A stretch of 64,000 nt of DNA from CAVXTT01 sp963764685. Lineage in GTDB: Bacteria; Bacteroidota; Ignavibacteria; Ignavibacteriales; Ignavibacteriaceae. The translations under genes and the position numbers were made by a program. This document shows, piece after piece, positions 18,513-28,810 of the stretch (positions within the stretch are counted from its first letter, which is position 1; each line of letters begins with the position of its first letter). The DNA lies in assembly GCA_963764685.1 (NCBI GenBank), contig CAVXTT010000012.1:42797-106796 (forward strand), read 5' to 3'. The notes below the pieces were generated by a model that was given only the letters and a program-made list of their open reading frames with translations, did no database searches and had not been told where the DNA came from.

Positions 18513-19300
18513 TAAACTTCCAGATAATGTACGATAGTATTGCTTAATCGTTTTGTTCTGTCCTCAGCAGTAATTTCAAAACGATAACTGCCTGAAGGAA
18601 AAGAAGGTAAGTTTGAGGGGAAATATAACTTCTGCGTATAAATGCTGTCACCAGCAGTTTCATCACCAGCCTGGGAGTTCCCGTCATCAAACATAGGGAA
18701 TTTAGTTATACCCTGACTATTAGCTACCTGGGATCCGTCAGGTCTGTAAAGTTCATAATAAACCCTGCTTATATCCTCGGCACCGTTTGAATCAACTGCA
18801 AGAACAGAAAATATGAAAACCTCTTCAAACTGTACAGAATCTGCAAAGAACAAATCAGAAATCACCGGAGGAAACTTCTCAGTCTCAAAATAGAAGAATT
18901 GAGCTGCAGATACTCTGCCATTCACTAGTATAACTGATGGAATAGGTGCCCGGCGGATTTTCTTTATAAAGCGTAAGCCGGTTTGAATATATACTATCTT
19001 GGGCTCTAAGGTCAGATATAGAAGAATCTCCATTATCCAAAAGGACTAATGAGGAGATCAACTTTCCGAATGGATTCTTTATCTCTGCATTATACTGAAT
19101 TAACTACAGAAGCGGGATAGACTTTTATCTGCAGGTAAAGAATAGAATCACCTGACAATAATATCAATTGTATCCTGATTGCTTAAACCAGCCCATTCAA
19201 CATAATATTCATTTGTTGTAGGATTAATAATTTCATTATAATCCTTTTCACACCCGGATAGAAGGAAAATAAAGGAAAGACCAATTAAAAGTTTTTTCAT
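18509..19300 (-). pseudogene. Predicted lipoprotein with Ig-like domains, broken by three frameshifts
   Basis: The start at 19300 gives a clear lipoprotein signal (LLIGLSFIFLLSGC) followed by EKDYNEIINPTTNEYYVEW. Reading then moves between frames. After about 19150 it continues as DSILYLQIKVYPASVVNS, and after about 19095 as QYNAEIKNPFGKLISSLVLL and AQDSIYSNRLTLYKE. After about 18920 it continues as RVSAAQFFYFETEKFPPVIS and on to the stop, ending SGSYRFEITAEDRTKRLSNT and HYLEVY. The joined product would be about 260 residues, a lipoprotein with a C-terminal Ig-like domain. Its function is unknown. Three indels in 230 bp may be errors or real decay. Confidence 0.7.
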
Positions 19301-19353
19301 TAAATAAATTTTATGTATTAAGCTTCGCCTCACAAGGTAAAAAATCATCCTTA

Positions 19354-20322
19354 TTATAATCCTATTGATATTGGATTTGGTGAGAATGAGATTATAAATA
19401 TAACAAAACTGATATAGCCGAGCACCTTCCTGCCGCTGCTTATTTCAGAATAATCGGGGATCGGAGGATGTTTAGGCCTGACAATAAAAAATAAGACCAG
19501 CGACCAAACCAGCCAGCCTGTCCAGCCAATTTGAATATTAAATTCCAAATAGGAGGCAATTAACCCAATTAAGCCCATAACGGCCAGGATTATCAGGGAT
19601 ATCGAACTTATAACATAGTGTCTCTTTTCGCCGAACATCGTATAGCTTATATGACCTCCATCCAATTGCCCTACCGGAATCATATTCATTGAAGTAATTA
19701 ACAGACCAAACCACCCTACACACAAAAACGGATAATGATATATTTCACTCATTGGAGGGAAAAACTGTCCCGGATGAACAAATAGCATCCTCAGAAAAGA
19801 GAAAAGAAGCGTATCACCAAATGTGAGGTTCAAAGCTCCTTTCCCATATGATGGAGAAAAATAATCCGGATGAATTGTCAATATATAACTCTTCCCCGGA
19901 ACTGTAGCAAAGCCAATAATTAAAACAATAAGACAGGCAATGAAACCTGCAATTGGTCCTGCGGCACCAATATCAAACATTGCATTCTTTGTTGATACTG
20001 GGGATCTTGTTTTTATGACGGCACCCATTGTCCCGAAGCTTAAGAAACCCGGTATAGTTGGGAAAGGTATGTAGAATGGCAGTGTGGCAGAGACTTTATG
20101 ATATCTTGCAGCAAAATAATGCCCAAACTCGTGGCAGGTAATTATAAACAAAATAGCAATTGCATAAGGTAACCCGGTTAATAAGAAACTAAATTCATAA
20201 GGACCGGGGACCCCGCTTGTCCATTCAGCACCAGCTATAGTAGTAGTTATAAAAGTAATGAGAAATAATCCTATATGGAGCAAGTAATTATTTTTTTGTT
20301 TTAGTATGCTGATGTTTTCCAT
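19354..20322 (-). CDS. Site-2 protease family (M50) membrane metalloprotease
   Basis: A 322-residue polytopic membrane protein. The zinc site is HEFGH at 64-68, and the second conserved motif GQLDGGH is at 218-224 (Asp221 as third ligand). Six to eight hydrophobic helices surround them. M50 proteases cleave substrates within the membrane, often to release transcription factors or clear signal peptides. No PDZ domain is present, so this is the compact form. The start touches the DUF1207-like gene (one-base overlap). The substrate is unknown. Confidence 0.88.
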   Translation of the reverse strand: MENISILKQKNNYLLHIGLFLITFITTTIAGAEWTSGVPGPYEFSFLLTGLPYAIAILFIITCHEFGHYFAARYHKVSATLPFYIPFPTIPGFLSFGTMGAVIKTRSPVSTKNAMFDIGAAGPIAGFIACLIVLIIGFATVPGKSYILTIHPDYFSPSYGKGALNLTFGDTLLFSFLRMLFVHPGQFFPPMSEIYHYPFLCVGWFGLLITSMNMIPVGQLDGGHISYTMFGEKRHYVISSISLIILAVMGLIGLIASYLEFNIQIGWTGWLVWSLVLFFIVRPKHPPIPDYSEISSGRKVLGYISFVIFIISFSPNPISIGL

Positions 20323-21149
20323 TATAAATCTAAATTAAATCCAATAGTGGAGTAGCTCTCGTTAAGATCGTAATATTCTCCGTGTATGCTTCTTCCTGCG
20401 AAATAACTGAGTAATATGCTGAACCCTTTCTTATCATAATTCCCGAATTTAATTCCTGCAGTAACGACATTGCTCCCGGCATACTTATCAATTTTGGATA
20501 ATCTGAAATCATAAGCTGCGAAGGGGCTAAACATATCTGTTAAATTTATTAAATAAAAATCAAATCCTGCCTGATATATCCACTTACCGAATACTTCAGG
20601 TGAATTATGAAAAAGGTATGTTATTCCCGTATACATTCGTAAACCATTTATCCTGTAAAATGGCATTAACTCTAAAAACTCCCTGCTGTAAACTCTCGGG
20701 CGCTGATAATTTCTCCAGTCATCAATCCTGTAATCATAGCTCCCGTCTACAAGATGAGCACTGATATGACTTATTCTCAGACGTAATCCATATTCATTAT
20801 TATTTTTTATTACTTTATACGCTCCATTAATTCCGAATAAATAGTCTATAGTCTCCACAGGAAAATGAAATTCTCCTGAGCCGTGAAGCCTGGTATAAGT
20901 AAAAAAATCAGCTCCGAAGGAAAAGTTTTCATTCCCCGTCTGTGAAAGGAACAGATCTGAAGATGTACCAATGTCAAGTCTTATACTGCTTTCTCCCATC
21001 ATATATGAAAATCCGGTCCTGGGCTCAAGAATGTTAGCTGTAAATGGCTGAATGTTTAATTCTTTAGGGAACCATTCTGAGAGGCGCTGGCCAAAAGTAT
21101 TGAGAAATGAGCAGGATAAAATGATGAGAATGAAAGATTTTAAAGACAA
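20322..21149 (-). CDS. DUF1207-like outer-membrane protein
   Basis: A 275-residue protein with a signal peptide (SFILIILSCSFLNTFGQ) and then SEWFPKELNIQPFTANILEP. It contains strongly alternating aromatic segments (for example FSFGADFFTYTRLHGSGEFH and YTGITYLFHNSPEVFGKW) and ends GEYYDLNESYSTIGFNLDL. The EWFP start and GEYYD...IGF end resemble DUF1207 proteins, predicted beta-barrels of unknown role. The assignment is by motif memory only. It is the first gene of a leftward unit with the M50 protease. Upstream lies the 580-bp intergenic region facing the plus-strand M14 gene. Confidence 0.65.
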   Translation of the reverse strand: MSLKSFILIILSCSFLNTFGQRLSEWFPKELNIQPFTANILEPRTGFSYMMGESSIRLDIGTSSDLFLSQTGNENFSFGADFFTYTRLHGSGEFHFPVETIDYLFGINGAYKVIKNNNEYGLRLRISHISAHLVDGSYDYRIDDWRNYQRPRVYSREFLELMPFYRINGLRMYTGITYLFHNSPEVFGKWIYQAGFDFYLINLTDMFSPFAAYDFRLSKIDKYAGSNVVTAGIKFGNYDKKGFSILLSYFAGRSIHGEYYDLNESYSTIGFNLDL

Positions 21150-21729
21150 AAGTAAAAAGCCGATATTTATTAAAAATTAAATGCAAATATAAAGATACCC
21201 TGTCCCAAAATAAACATAATAACTTGTTAATGATTGTTAATATTTGATTAAAACGGTGCAAAACTCCAGAGAAATGGATGGAACATTTAGGTTTAGAGTC
21301 GGCAACTCTTCACAATCATCAATATAATATAAATACCACGAAGGATTTGATCAGGCACCTAACAAAAAAAGGCCTCTACCCCCTATACAACCACTACTAT
21401 GTCCTACTAAACCTTTACAATAACATTACCATCGAAGGAGGGTTGTATGGAGGTTAAAGGGATTAGGTACCGGGAGAGATAGGCCTGGAAATAAGTGTTT
21501 GGTCAGATCTTTCCGGGTAATTGCATTAAATCCAATAGGAGTTGTCTGATCCCCTGTTCCTATAAACATATGTGTAATTCCGATATTCCCGGTGTAAGGG
21601 CAAGTGTTGTAATTTTAGTGTTCCTTTTTTATTTCTTATTTCATCATTTTGGACAGATATGGATTAAAAAAATAAAACTTTTCCTTATGTTAACATTATG
21701 ATTTTAAGTTAATAATTACCGGGGTTCCA
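21150..21729. other. Divergent intergenic region with a diverged inverted repeat and short ORF remnants
   Basis: About 580 bp between divergent genes. A 59-codon plus-strand frame (21278-21457) reads as plausible protein, including TTKDLIRHLTKKGLYPLYNH. A minus-strand frame of about 60 codons (roughly 21620-21430) contains FNAITRKDLTKHLFPGLSLP. The two stretches share the pattern T-x-KDL-x-x-HL. Their DNA (21341-21361 and the complement of 21492-21512) matches at 15 of 21 bases, all six differences being transitions. This suggests an old inverted duplication, not two genes. Both promoters for the flanking genes should lie here; I could not fix them with confidence. Confidence 0.4.
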
Positions 21730-23691
21730 ATGAAAACATTTCTATCAGTTCTTATCCTCTCATCCCTTTTATTTTCTCAATCTGTTACCGACCAGGTGTT
21801 CAAAGATAGGGGGGAAATTTATTTCAGGTTTTCGGTTTCACATCAAAGTCTTATAAATACATATACTGATATTGTGTCCATTGATAAAGTAGCCGGTCTT
21901 TATGTTTATGCTTATGCAAATAAGGGGGAGTTCAATAAATTCTTATTAACTAATACTAAATATGAGATACTCACCAGTCCGGGAGAATTAATCAATCCTG
22001 AAATGAGTGATAATCTGAATGAAATTTTAGAATGGGATGTTTACCCCACATATGATGCTTATGTTACAATGATGAACCAGTTCGCAGTAAACTATCCTTC
22101 ATTATGCAAAATTGTTGAAGCCGGCAATACAACTCAGGGAAGAAAAATTCTTTTTGCAAAAATATCAGATAATGTAAATGTCAGGGAAGCTGAACCTCAG
22201 TTTATGTACAGTTCATCGATACACGGTGATGAAACAACAGGTTACATACTTATGCTCCGCCTTATTGATTCGCTTTTAACAGGGTATGCCTCTAATCCCA
22301 GGATTACGAATATGGTTAATAATATGGAGATCTGGATAAATCCTCTTGCTAATCCGGACGGTACTTATAAAGGAGGTAATAATACTGTTAATGGAGCAAT
22401 CAGGGGGAACGCAAATTACATCGATATGAATAGAAATTTCCCTGATCCCCAGAATGGACCTCATCCTGATGGTAATGCGTGGCAGGCAGAAACAATTATA
22501 ATGATGAATCTTGCCGGTGCAAATAATTTTTCTCATTCTGCCAATTTCCACGGGGGTACAGAAGTAGTTAACTACCCCTGGGATACCTGGGCAACTTTAC
22601 ACGCAGACAATACCTGGTGGATGTTTATTTCACACTTATACGCCGACACCTGCCAGGCTAACGCTCCATCGGGTTATATGAACGGGTATAATGATGGTAT
22701 TACTAATGGCTATGCCTGGTACGAGGTAAACGGCGGCAGGCAGGATTATTTTACGTACTTCAGGCACGGTAGAGAGGCCACGATAGAGATCAGCGATACT
22801 AAATTACTCCCCCCAAGTCAGCTTCCGGCACATTGGAATTATAATAAAAAGAGCTTTCTTACATATATGGAAGACTGCCTTTATGGTATACGCGGAATAG
22901 TTACCGATACATTGGGCAATCCGGTTAAAGCATTTGTTAAAATCACCGGTCACGATTTTGACAGTTCAGAAGTATTCAGCCATCCTCTTACAGGTGATTA
23001 TTACAGAATGATAGCACCTGGAACTTATTCCTTAACATTCTCAGCACCGGGATTTTATACTCAGACTATATCAAACATTCAGGTACAAAATTTCCAGGCG
23101 ACCACAGTAAATATTGAACTAATACCCGATGGAACTCCTGTAGAGTTAATTTCTTTTACAGCATCTGCCCGATTGAATAATGTTATTCTAAATTGGGAAA
23201 CATCAACCGAAACAAATAATAAAGGGTTCGAGGTTGAACGGAAACAAATTAATGGGGAGTGGTCGCTATTAGAATTTGTTCCGGGAAATGGTACTACCAC
23301 TGAACTACATTCCTACACATTTGCTGATGAAAAAGTGCCTGCAGGGAAATACGCATATAGATTAAAACAGATCGATTACGACGGCAGCTTCAATTATTCG
23401 AAAGAGAATGAGATTGAGATAAGCAATAACAGTTTTGTACTGCTACAGAATTATCCGAATCCGTTTAACCCTTTAACCACAATTCAATACCAGCTTCCTG
23501 CAAATGATCTTGTTTCTCTAAAAGTATATGATATTTTAGGAAACGAAGCCGCATCTTTATTAAACCAGGTGCAGAATGCCGGATCTTATGAGATCCAATT
23601 TGACGGCAGTAGTTTAGCCAGCGGTATTTATTACTATCAGTTACGCTCCGGCAATTATGTTGAGACAAAAAAACTGGTACTTCTTAAATAA
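21730..23691 (+). CDS. Secreted M14 zinc carboxypeptidase with T9SS sorting domain
   Basis: A 653-residue T9SS cargo enzyme. It has a signal peptide (FLSVLILSSLLFSQ) and a propeptide-like segment to about 120. The M14 catalytic domain spans about 120-380: zinc ligands HGDE (H165, E168) and the later His in NFHGG (about 274), and the catalytic Glu in GREATIEIS (about 349-352). A carboxypeptidase-regulatory-like beta domain follows at about 385-465, and then an Ig-like region (LNNVILNWETSTETNNKGFE). The type A sorting domain starts NYPNPFNPLTTIQYQLP and ends ETKKLVLLK. It should be exported by Sec, then T9SS, and either anchored or released. It removes C-terminal amino acids from peptides, with specificity unknown. 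Confidence 0.92.
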   Translation: MKTFLSVLILSSLLFSQSVTDQVFKDRGEIYFRFSVSHQSLINTYTDIVSIDKVAGLYVYAYANKGEFNKFLLTNTKYEILTSPGELINPEMSDNLNEILEWDVYPTYDAYVTMMNQFAVNYPSLCKIVEAGNTTQGRKILFAKISDNVNVREAEPQFMYSSSIHGDETTGYILMLRLIDSLLTGYASNPRITNMVNNMEIWINPLANPDGTYKGGNNTVNGAIRGNANYIDMNRNFPDPQNGPHPDGNAWQAETIIMMNLAGANNFSHSANFHGGTEVVNYPWDTWATLHADNTWWMFISHLYADTCQANAPSGYMNGYNDGITNGYAWYEVNGGRQDYFTYFRHGREATIEISDTKLLPPSQLPAHWNYNKKSFLTYMEDCLYGIRGIVTDTLGNPVKAFVKITGHDFDSSEVFSHPLTGDYYRMIAPGTYSLTFSAPGFYTQTISNIQVQNFQATTVNIELIPDGTPVELISFTASARLNNVILNWETSTETNNKGFEVERKQINGEWSLLEFVPGNGTTTELHSYTFADEKVPAGKYAYRLKQIDYDGSFNYSKENEIEISNNSFVLLQNYPNPFNPLTTIQYQLPANDLVSLKVYDILGNEAASLLNQVQNAGSYEIQFDGSSLASGIYYYQLRSGNYVETKKLVLLK

Positions 23692-23702
23692 TTATTTTTT
23701 AC

Positions 23703-23733
23703 GCAGAGAACAGCCATATCCGCCGTTCTCTGC
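23703..23733 (+). terminator. Hairpin terminator after the M14 carboxypeptidase gene
   Basis: GCAGAGAAC (23703-23711) and GTTCTCTGC (23725-23733) form a perfect 9-bp stem with a 13-base loop, 12 bp past the stop codon. The T-run after it is poor (TTATATAATT), so it may be an inefficient terminator or simply a 3' stabilising hairpin. Confidence 0.65.
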
Positions 23734-23842
23734 TTATATAATTCTAAAAAACTATTTTTCTGATACTTCTATATGGTAAGTTGTAAAAAGAAAAATCACT
23801 TCACACAATTCTTATTATATCCCTATATCCCGAGGAATTAAG

Positions 23843-26138
23843 ATGAAAAATTTATTTTTACTTCTATCTTCAATGTTATTAGCAGGTTATCTAAATGCAC
23901 AGACTACCCTCCCCCGTGCAGGAGAATTTTCAGCTAAAGACCAAAACTACAGCTTATTGCGACCGGGTGTGCCTCCTGCAAATCAATTGACTGAAATAAT
24001 TAATTTTGATTCATTAAATGTCAGCTTCAGAGGGAACTATCCCTTTGCAGAAAGTTATGCACTTGCAAGAACTGATTCAGGCAACATTGTATTTATAGGC
24101 TCCGGAGGCGGTATATTTATTACCGATGTATCTGATCCTGCTAATCCAGTGATCCTATCGGAGATCAGAACACGGTCGCTGGTTGATAATTGTACCTATG
24201 ACCCGGTGCGTAAAAGATTATATGTATGCGCTTATTTTTCGGGAATTGAAATTTGGGACTTAACTGATATATCAGACCCTTTTCGAATGAGCAGGATCCC
24301 TACTGAACCTTACCCGAGGAGCGGAGTTGCATTTATTGAAGATTATCTGTTGGTTACAACAAATAATTCCCTGTGGACAATAGATGCAGCAGATCCTTAT
24401 AACCCGGTTATTGTTAAAGAATTATTCCTTACAAATAATCTTATTATACAAATGTATCTCAAGGATACAGTACTCTATACCGTTTCAGATATCCAGGGGA
24501 TTAAAACTATTGATGTCTCGGACCCGCTTGATCCTCAGCTGATTGCCTCTACAGCTTATGCTTCAGGCTCCCGTTTTGATATTTCCGGCAATTATCTTTT
24601 TGCAGTAAAAAGTACAGGATTAACTGTCCTCGATATCAGTAATCCCGCAAGTATTTCATTTGCAGGCGGTTTAATTCTTGATGGTTATCCTGAAGATATA
24701 GTGGTCTTCGATAATAAAGCATATATTTCCAAGCAGAGCACGGGGGGAGGCCTTCAAATAGTAAATGTTGAAAATCCTGCCTCACCCGTGGCTATAAGTC
24801 TTTATCCTGGAAATTATAGATTTGTTGAAGGGAAAAATCATGTGGTTTATCTGACATTAGGCAGTGATTTTTCTATCCTCAGATATAACTGACCCTCAGG
24901 CGGTTAACCAGTTATCCGGATTAAAAATACCAGGCTTTGTAAATGATATTGCTGTATCGGGAAGATACGCGTATACAGGAAGCAACGGCTTCAGGGTTAT
25001 TGATCTTTCAGATACAACCCACCCGGTACTTGCTGGTTATGCAGATATAAGCGGATCATTGGTTGAAACCTATAGTGATTCAATAGTTCTTTATTGTCCT
25101 TATAGTATGGGATCCGGTAATAAAGTTTATACAATGGATGTATCAGACCCTGCCAATCCTGTGGTTCTGGATTACGTATCACCCCCTGCGATGACATGGG
25201 ATCTGGATCTTAAAGATGAGACAGCTTTTGTTTCCGGCTGGTGGGATGGTGTTAGGATATATAGTTTCGAAAATCCGTTAGATATTCAAGCAGTTTCTCA
25301 CCCGATGGGATGGGTACAGGGAGGAATACCAGGTACCGACTGGTGTTATGTTCAGGCACAATCTGTTGAGGGTAATTATTTATACCTGGTTGATTATGGT
25401 CCATTTCCTGAAGATGATACATATGGTTTGTACATCCTGGATATAAGCAATTTATCCTCTCCTGTTTTAATAAAAAGATTTAAAGACATCACCGGGGTTC
25501 CGCAGGATATTGAGGTAGTCGACGGTATTGCATATATTGCCGATGGAAGCGGCGGATTGGAAATAGTGAATGTAACCGACCCGAATAGTCCGGCTGTTAT
25601 CGGCTATTTTAATCTGCCTGATGGAGCAACAGGAGTAACTGTTGATGGCGATTATGCTTATGTCTCAAATTATATCCTAGGCGGAGTTCAGGTAATAGAT
25701 ATCACTACTCCTGCCGTTCCCGTTAGTGCCGGGTGGTATAAGCCCTCTGGATGCTTTGCATTAAATGTTGAAACAGATAATGGTTGTATTTATATATCCG
25801 ACGGGATAGCAGGTATGCAGATATACAGGAATTTACTTGAACCGGTAACCGCTGTCGAACAGAATGAAATGGTAGTAGATAATTTTAATATAGTCTCTTA
25901 TCCCAACCCATTTAATCCCACTGCAACCATTCAGATTACAGTACCCCGCAGCGGGGTTTATAACATAAAAGTTTACAACTCCATTGGTGAAGAAACTACA
26001 GAGCTCTTAAATGATTACCTGGAAGCGGGAACACATAAAATTAAATTTAATGCATCCGGATTGCCAAGCGGCATATATTTCTACCGGATGGAATCGGAAA
26101 GTAAATTTTTAACTGGTAAAATGGTCTTACTGAAATAA
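23843..26138 (+). pseudogene. LVIVD-repeat beta-propeller protein with T9SS sorting domain, one frameshift
   Basis: Frame one (23843-24892) has a signal peptide ending LNAQ and repeats of the form DVSDPANPV. It drifts out of frame after GSDFSIL. Frame two (24864-26138) resumes with DITDPQAVNQLSG and carries further repeats, then the type A sorting domain YPNPFNPTATIQITVP...GKMVLLK. About 12 LVIVD-type repeats in total predict a surface beta-propeller. The break is one extra A at about 24881: removing it gives FSILDITDP, the exact repeat consensus. A good Shine-Dalgarno (GAGGA) precedes the start. The restored product is about 765 residues, and its function is unknown. The clean repair suggests an assembly error. 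Confidence 0.82.
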
Positions 26139-26156
26139 GGGAAATAAGATATTTGG

Positions 26157-26191
26157 AAAGGCTGTATCTTTACAAGGTCAGCCTTTTTTTT
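26157..26191 (+). terminator. Rho-independent terminator after the LVIVD gene
   Basis: AAAGGCTG (26157-26164) pairs with CAGCCTTT (26179-26186) around a 14-base loop and is followed by an unbroken T-run to 26191. It lies 19 bp past the stop codon. It also separates this gene from the convergent phoU. Confidence 0.85.
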
Positions 26192-26361
26192 ATTTATTAA
26201 ACTCAAGACATCTTTGAATTGCCTGCCACATAATCCTTCTTTATGAATCCAGTAAAATGAAGCCTTATATTCTATTCAATACAAAGTTTACAGCATAAAG
26301 TGTCGAATTTGTTCAAGGCAGAAGTTTACTCAGCTGTGGACTGAATACTTAGTTTAAAAGA

Positions 26362-27081
26362 TTAAGATTCTATGGGTCCCTCTTTCTCATCATCTTCATC
26401 ATCTGCCTCATCCTTGAAAAAGAATTTTTCATACTTATGCTTTATCAGCTGAGCTTCGACAATAAAGTACACATCCTCGGCAATATTAGTGGCGTGGTCG
26501 CCTAGACGTTCCATCTGTCTGGAAATTACTAAAAGAGCAACTGCCGGCTCAATATTCTCTTTATCTTCTTTCATTATTTCAATCAGCAGCTGGCGGTTCT
26601 GAATATTATAGTTATCCAGGATATCATCTGCTTTTATAACTTTTTCTGCAAGCTGAGGATCATTATGGATAAGAGAATCAATTGCATTCCGGAGCATTTC
26701 CCTTGTAAGAGCAGTCATAGTATTAAAATTTATTCTCTCAATAAAAGCAGGTTTCTTTTTTATACTTAAATACATTTCTGCAATATTTACGGCAAGATCT
26801 CCGATTCGTTCCAGGTTGCTGTTAATAGTCATTGCAGATATTATTATTCTTAAATCCATTGCAACCGGCTGATTAAGCGCAATTATTTTCTGACATATCT
26901 TATCTATTTTAACATCATATTTATCGACCTTCTCATCTCTTTCTATAACCAGCTTAGCCAGTTCCAGGTTTTCCTCTTCAATGGAACGTATTGCAAAATC
27001 AACCTGTTCATCGACAAGACTGCACATTTTTAGTATGCGAGTCTTTAATTTTTCAAGCTGGTGATCAATTTGTCTTTCCAT
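26362..27081 (-). CDS. phoU: Phosphate signalling complex protein PhoU
   Basis: A 239-residue all-helical protein with two PhoU repeats, recognised by ALNQPVAMDLRIIISAMTIN and SNLERIGDLAVNIAEMYLSI in the first repeat and SRQMERLGDHATNIAEDVYF in the second. PhoU links the PstABC transporter to the PhoR kinase and limits phosphate uptake. The C-terminus is acidic (EADDEDDEKEGP). It is the last gene of the pst operon, 19 bp after pstB. Confidence 0.95.
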   Translation of the reverse strand: MERQIDHQLEKLKTRILKMCSLVDEQVDFAIRSIEEENLELAKLVIERDEKVDKYDVKIDKICQKIIALNQPVAMDLRIIISAMTINSNLERIGDLAVNIAEMYLSIKKKPAFIERINFNTMTALTREMLRNAIDSLIHNDPQLAEKVIKADDILDNYNIQNRQLLIEIMKEDKENIEPAVALLVISRQMERLGDHATNIAEDVYFIVEAQLIKHKYEKFFFKDEADDEDDEKEGPIES

Positions 27082-27100
27082 AAATTCCTTTAGACTGTTT

Positions 27101-27859
27101 TTAGCCGAACCTGCCGGTAATATAATCTTCTGTTTGTTTATTCAAAGGATTAGTAAATATTTTTGTTGTTTTATCATATTCGATCAATTCCCCAAGATAA
27201 AAGAAAGCCGTAAAATCACTAACCCTGGCAGCCTGCTGCATATTATGTGTCACTATTACAATAGTGTACTTTGTTTTTAGCTCGTGAATCAGTTCCTCAA
27301 TCTTTGCTGTGGAAATAGGGTCAAGGGCACTGGCAGGTTCATCCATTAAAATTATTTCCGGTTCAACTGCCAAAGCTCTTGCAATACATAAACGCTGCTG
27401 CTGTCCGCCGGAAAGACTTAATGCCGGTTCCTTCAGCCTGTCTTTAACTTCATCGAAAATAGCTGCCTGTGTTAATGTCTTCTCAACAATTTCCCTTAAA
27501 ACTTTTTTATCTGTTATACCATTTAACCTTGGTCCATAGACCAGGTTCTCATAAATTGTCTTCGGGAAAAGATTGGATTTCTGAAATACCATTCCTATTC
27601 TTTTTCTAAGGTTTACTACATCAAGATTTTTGTCATATATATCAATCCCGTCTATCTTCACTTCACCGGTTATCTTAACATTATCTATAAGATCATTCAT
27701 TCGGTTAATTGTTCTTAAGAAAGTAGATTTACCGCAGCCGGAAGGGCCAATAAAAGCTGTTACCCTGTTAGCGGTGATATCAATGGAGATATTCTTTAAA
27801 GCCTGTTTCTGACCATAAAAAAGATTCAGATCCTTAGTATATATTTTGGCTTCTTTCAT
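27101..27859 (-). CDS. pstB: Phosphate ABC transporter, ATP-binding protein PstB
   Basis: A 252-residue ABC ATPase: Walker A GPSGCGKST at 38-46, signature LSGGQQQR, Walker B with ILMDEPASALD, and the switch His in VIVTHNMQQAARVSD. MNDLIDNVKITGEVKIDG and KRIGMVFQKSNLFP are typical of PstB rather than other importers. It drives high-affinity phosphate uptake. It sits 3 bp after pstA. Confidence 0.97.
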   Translation of the reverse strand: MKEAKIYTKDLNLFYGQKQALKNISIDITANRVTAFIGPSGCGKSTFLRTINRMNDLIDNVKITGEVKIDGIDIYDKNLDVVNLRKRIGMVFQKSNLFPKTIYENLVYGPRLNGITDKKVLREIVEKTLTQAAIFDEVKDRLKEPALSLSGGQQQRLCIARALAVEPEIILMDEPASALDPISTAKIEELIHELKTKYTIVIVTHNMQQAARVSDFTAFFYLGELIEYDKTTKIFTNPLNKQTEDYITGRFG

Positions 27860-27862
27860 TTA

Positions 27863-28810
27863 TTATAATCTGCCTAAGCTTTTTCTGAAACGATATCTGA
27901 AAATAATTGCTGTTATATTTAACATAAAAGTCAAAACTATCAGCACCAGTGTCGACCCATACTGTATGGGCAATGTAATTGTCGGATTTGAGGACTGTGT
28001 TGCAAGAATAAATATATGGTATGCAAGATACATAAACTGCTCGGCAGGATTTATCATTGTAATACAGTAATCCCCTATGCAAAGATCAGTAACCGGAAGA
28101 TTCGGTAAAAAGAATGCGGCACCTAAAAACAGTATCGGTGCTGTTTCTCCAGCTCCCCTGCTGACTGCCAGAATTGTTCCTGTTAAAATACCTGGTCGTG
28201 CCTGGGGCAGCACAACATTCTTTATCGTCTGCCATTTTGTGGCGCCCAATCCATATGAAGCATCCCTGTGGGATTTAGGAACAGACGTTAAGGCTTCAAG
28301 TGTGGATACAATAACTATCGGTAGAACCAGGATTGCCAGGGTGGCTGCTGCCCATAGAAGAGCCGGCTTTCCAAAAAGGAGTCCTGTCTGAAGTACTTCA
28401 TCCATTTTCTTGCCAATGAAAAGAATAAAGAAACCGAGTCCGAATAGCCCGAATACAATTGATGGCACTCCTGCAAGATTATTAACTGAAGTTCGGATAA
28501 TCCTGGTCATTATTCCATCCCTGGCATACTCATTCAGATATATTGCAGAAAAAACTCCGAGAGGTACAGCCATAAGTATCATTATAAGAGTTACTGCCAG
28601 CGTACCAAAGATTGCCGGGCCAATGCCTCCTTCAGTCATATTATTTCTTGGTGAATCAAATATGAATTCGGGAGAGATTATTCCTATTCCTTCAATTACT
28701 ATTTTCCCGAGCACTACTACAAGAACAATAATCAGTAAGTAAAACAACATCCTGCTGAAGTTAATAAATATAAAGCCTTTTACGTCCCGCTTTTTTCTTT
28801 GAGATATCAT
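27863..28810 (-). CDS. pstA: Phosphate ABC transporter, permease PstA
   Basis: A 315-residue inner-membrane permease with six core hydrophobic helices. The ABC-interaction loop is SYGLGATKWQTIKNVVLPQA. TGTILAVSRGAGETAPILFL is the characteristic PstA block. It forms the membrane channel with PstC and adjoins the pstC gene directly, the next codon region starting one base after the pstC stop. Confidence 0.96.
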   Translation of the reverse strand: MISQRKKRDVKGFIFINFSRMLFYLLIIVLVVVLGKIVIEGIGIISPEFIFDSPRNNMTEGGIGPAIFGTLAVTLIMILMAVPLGVFSAIYLNEYARDGIMTRIIRTSVNNLAGVPSIVFGLFGLGFFILFIGKKMDEVLQTGLLFGKPALLWAAATLAILVLPIVIVSTLEALTSVPKSHRDASYGLGATKWQTIKNVVLPQARPGILTGTILAVSRGAGETAPILFLGAAFFLPNLPVTDLCIGDYCITMINPAEQFMYLAYHIFILATQSSNPTITLPIQYGSTLVLIVLTFMLNITAIIFRYRFRKSLGRL

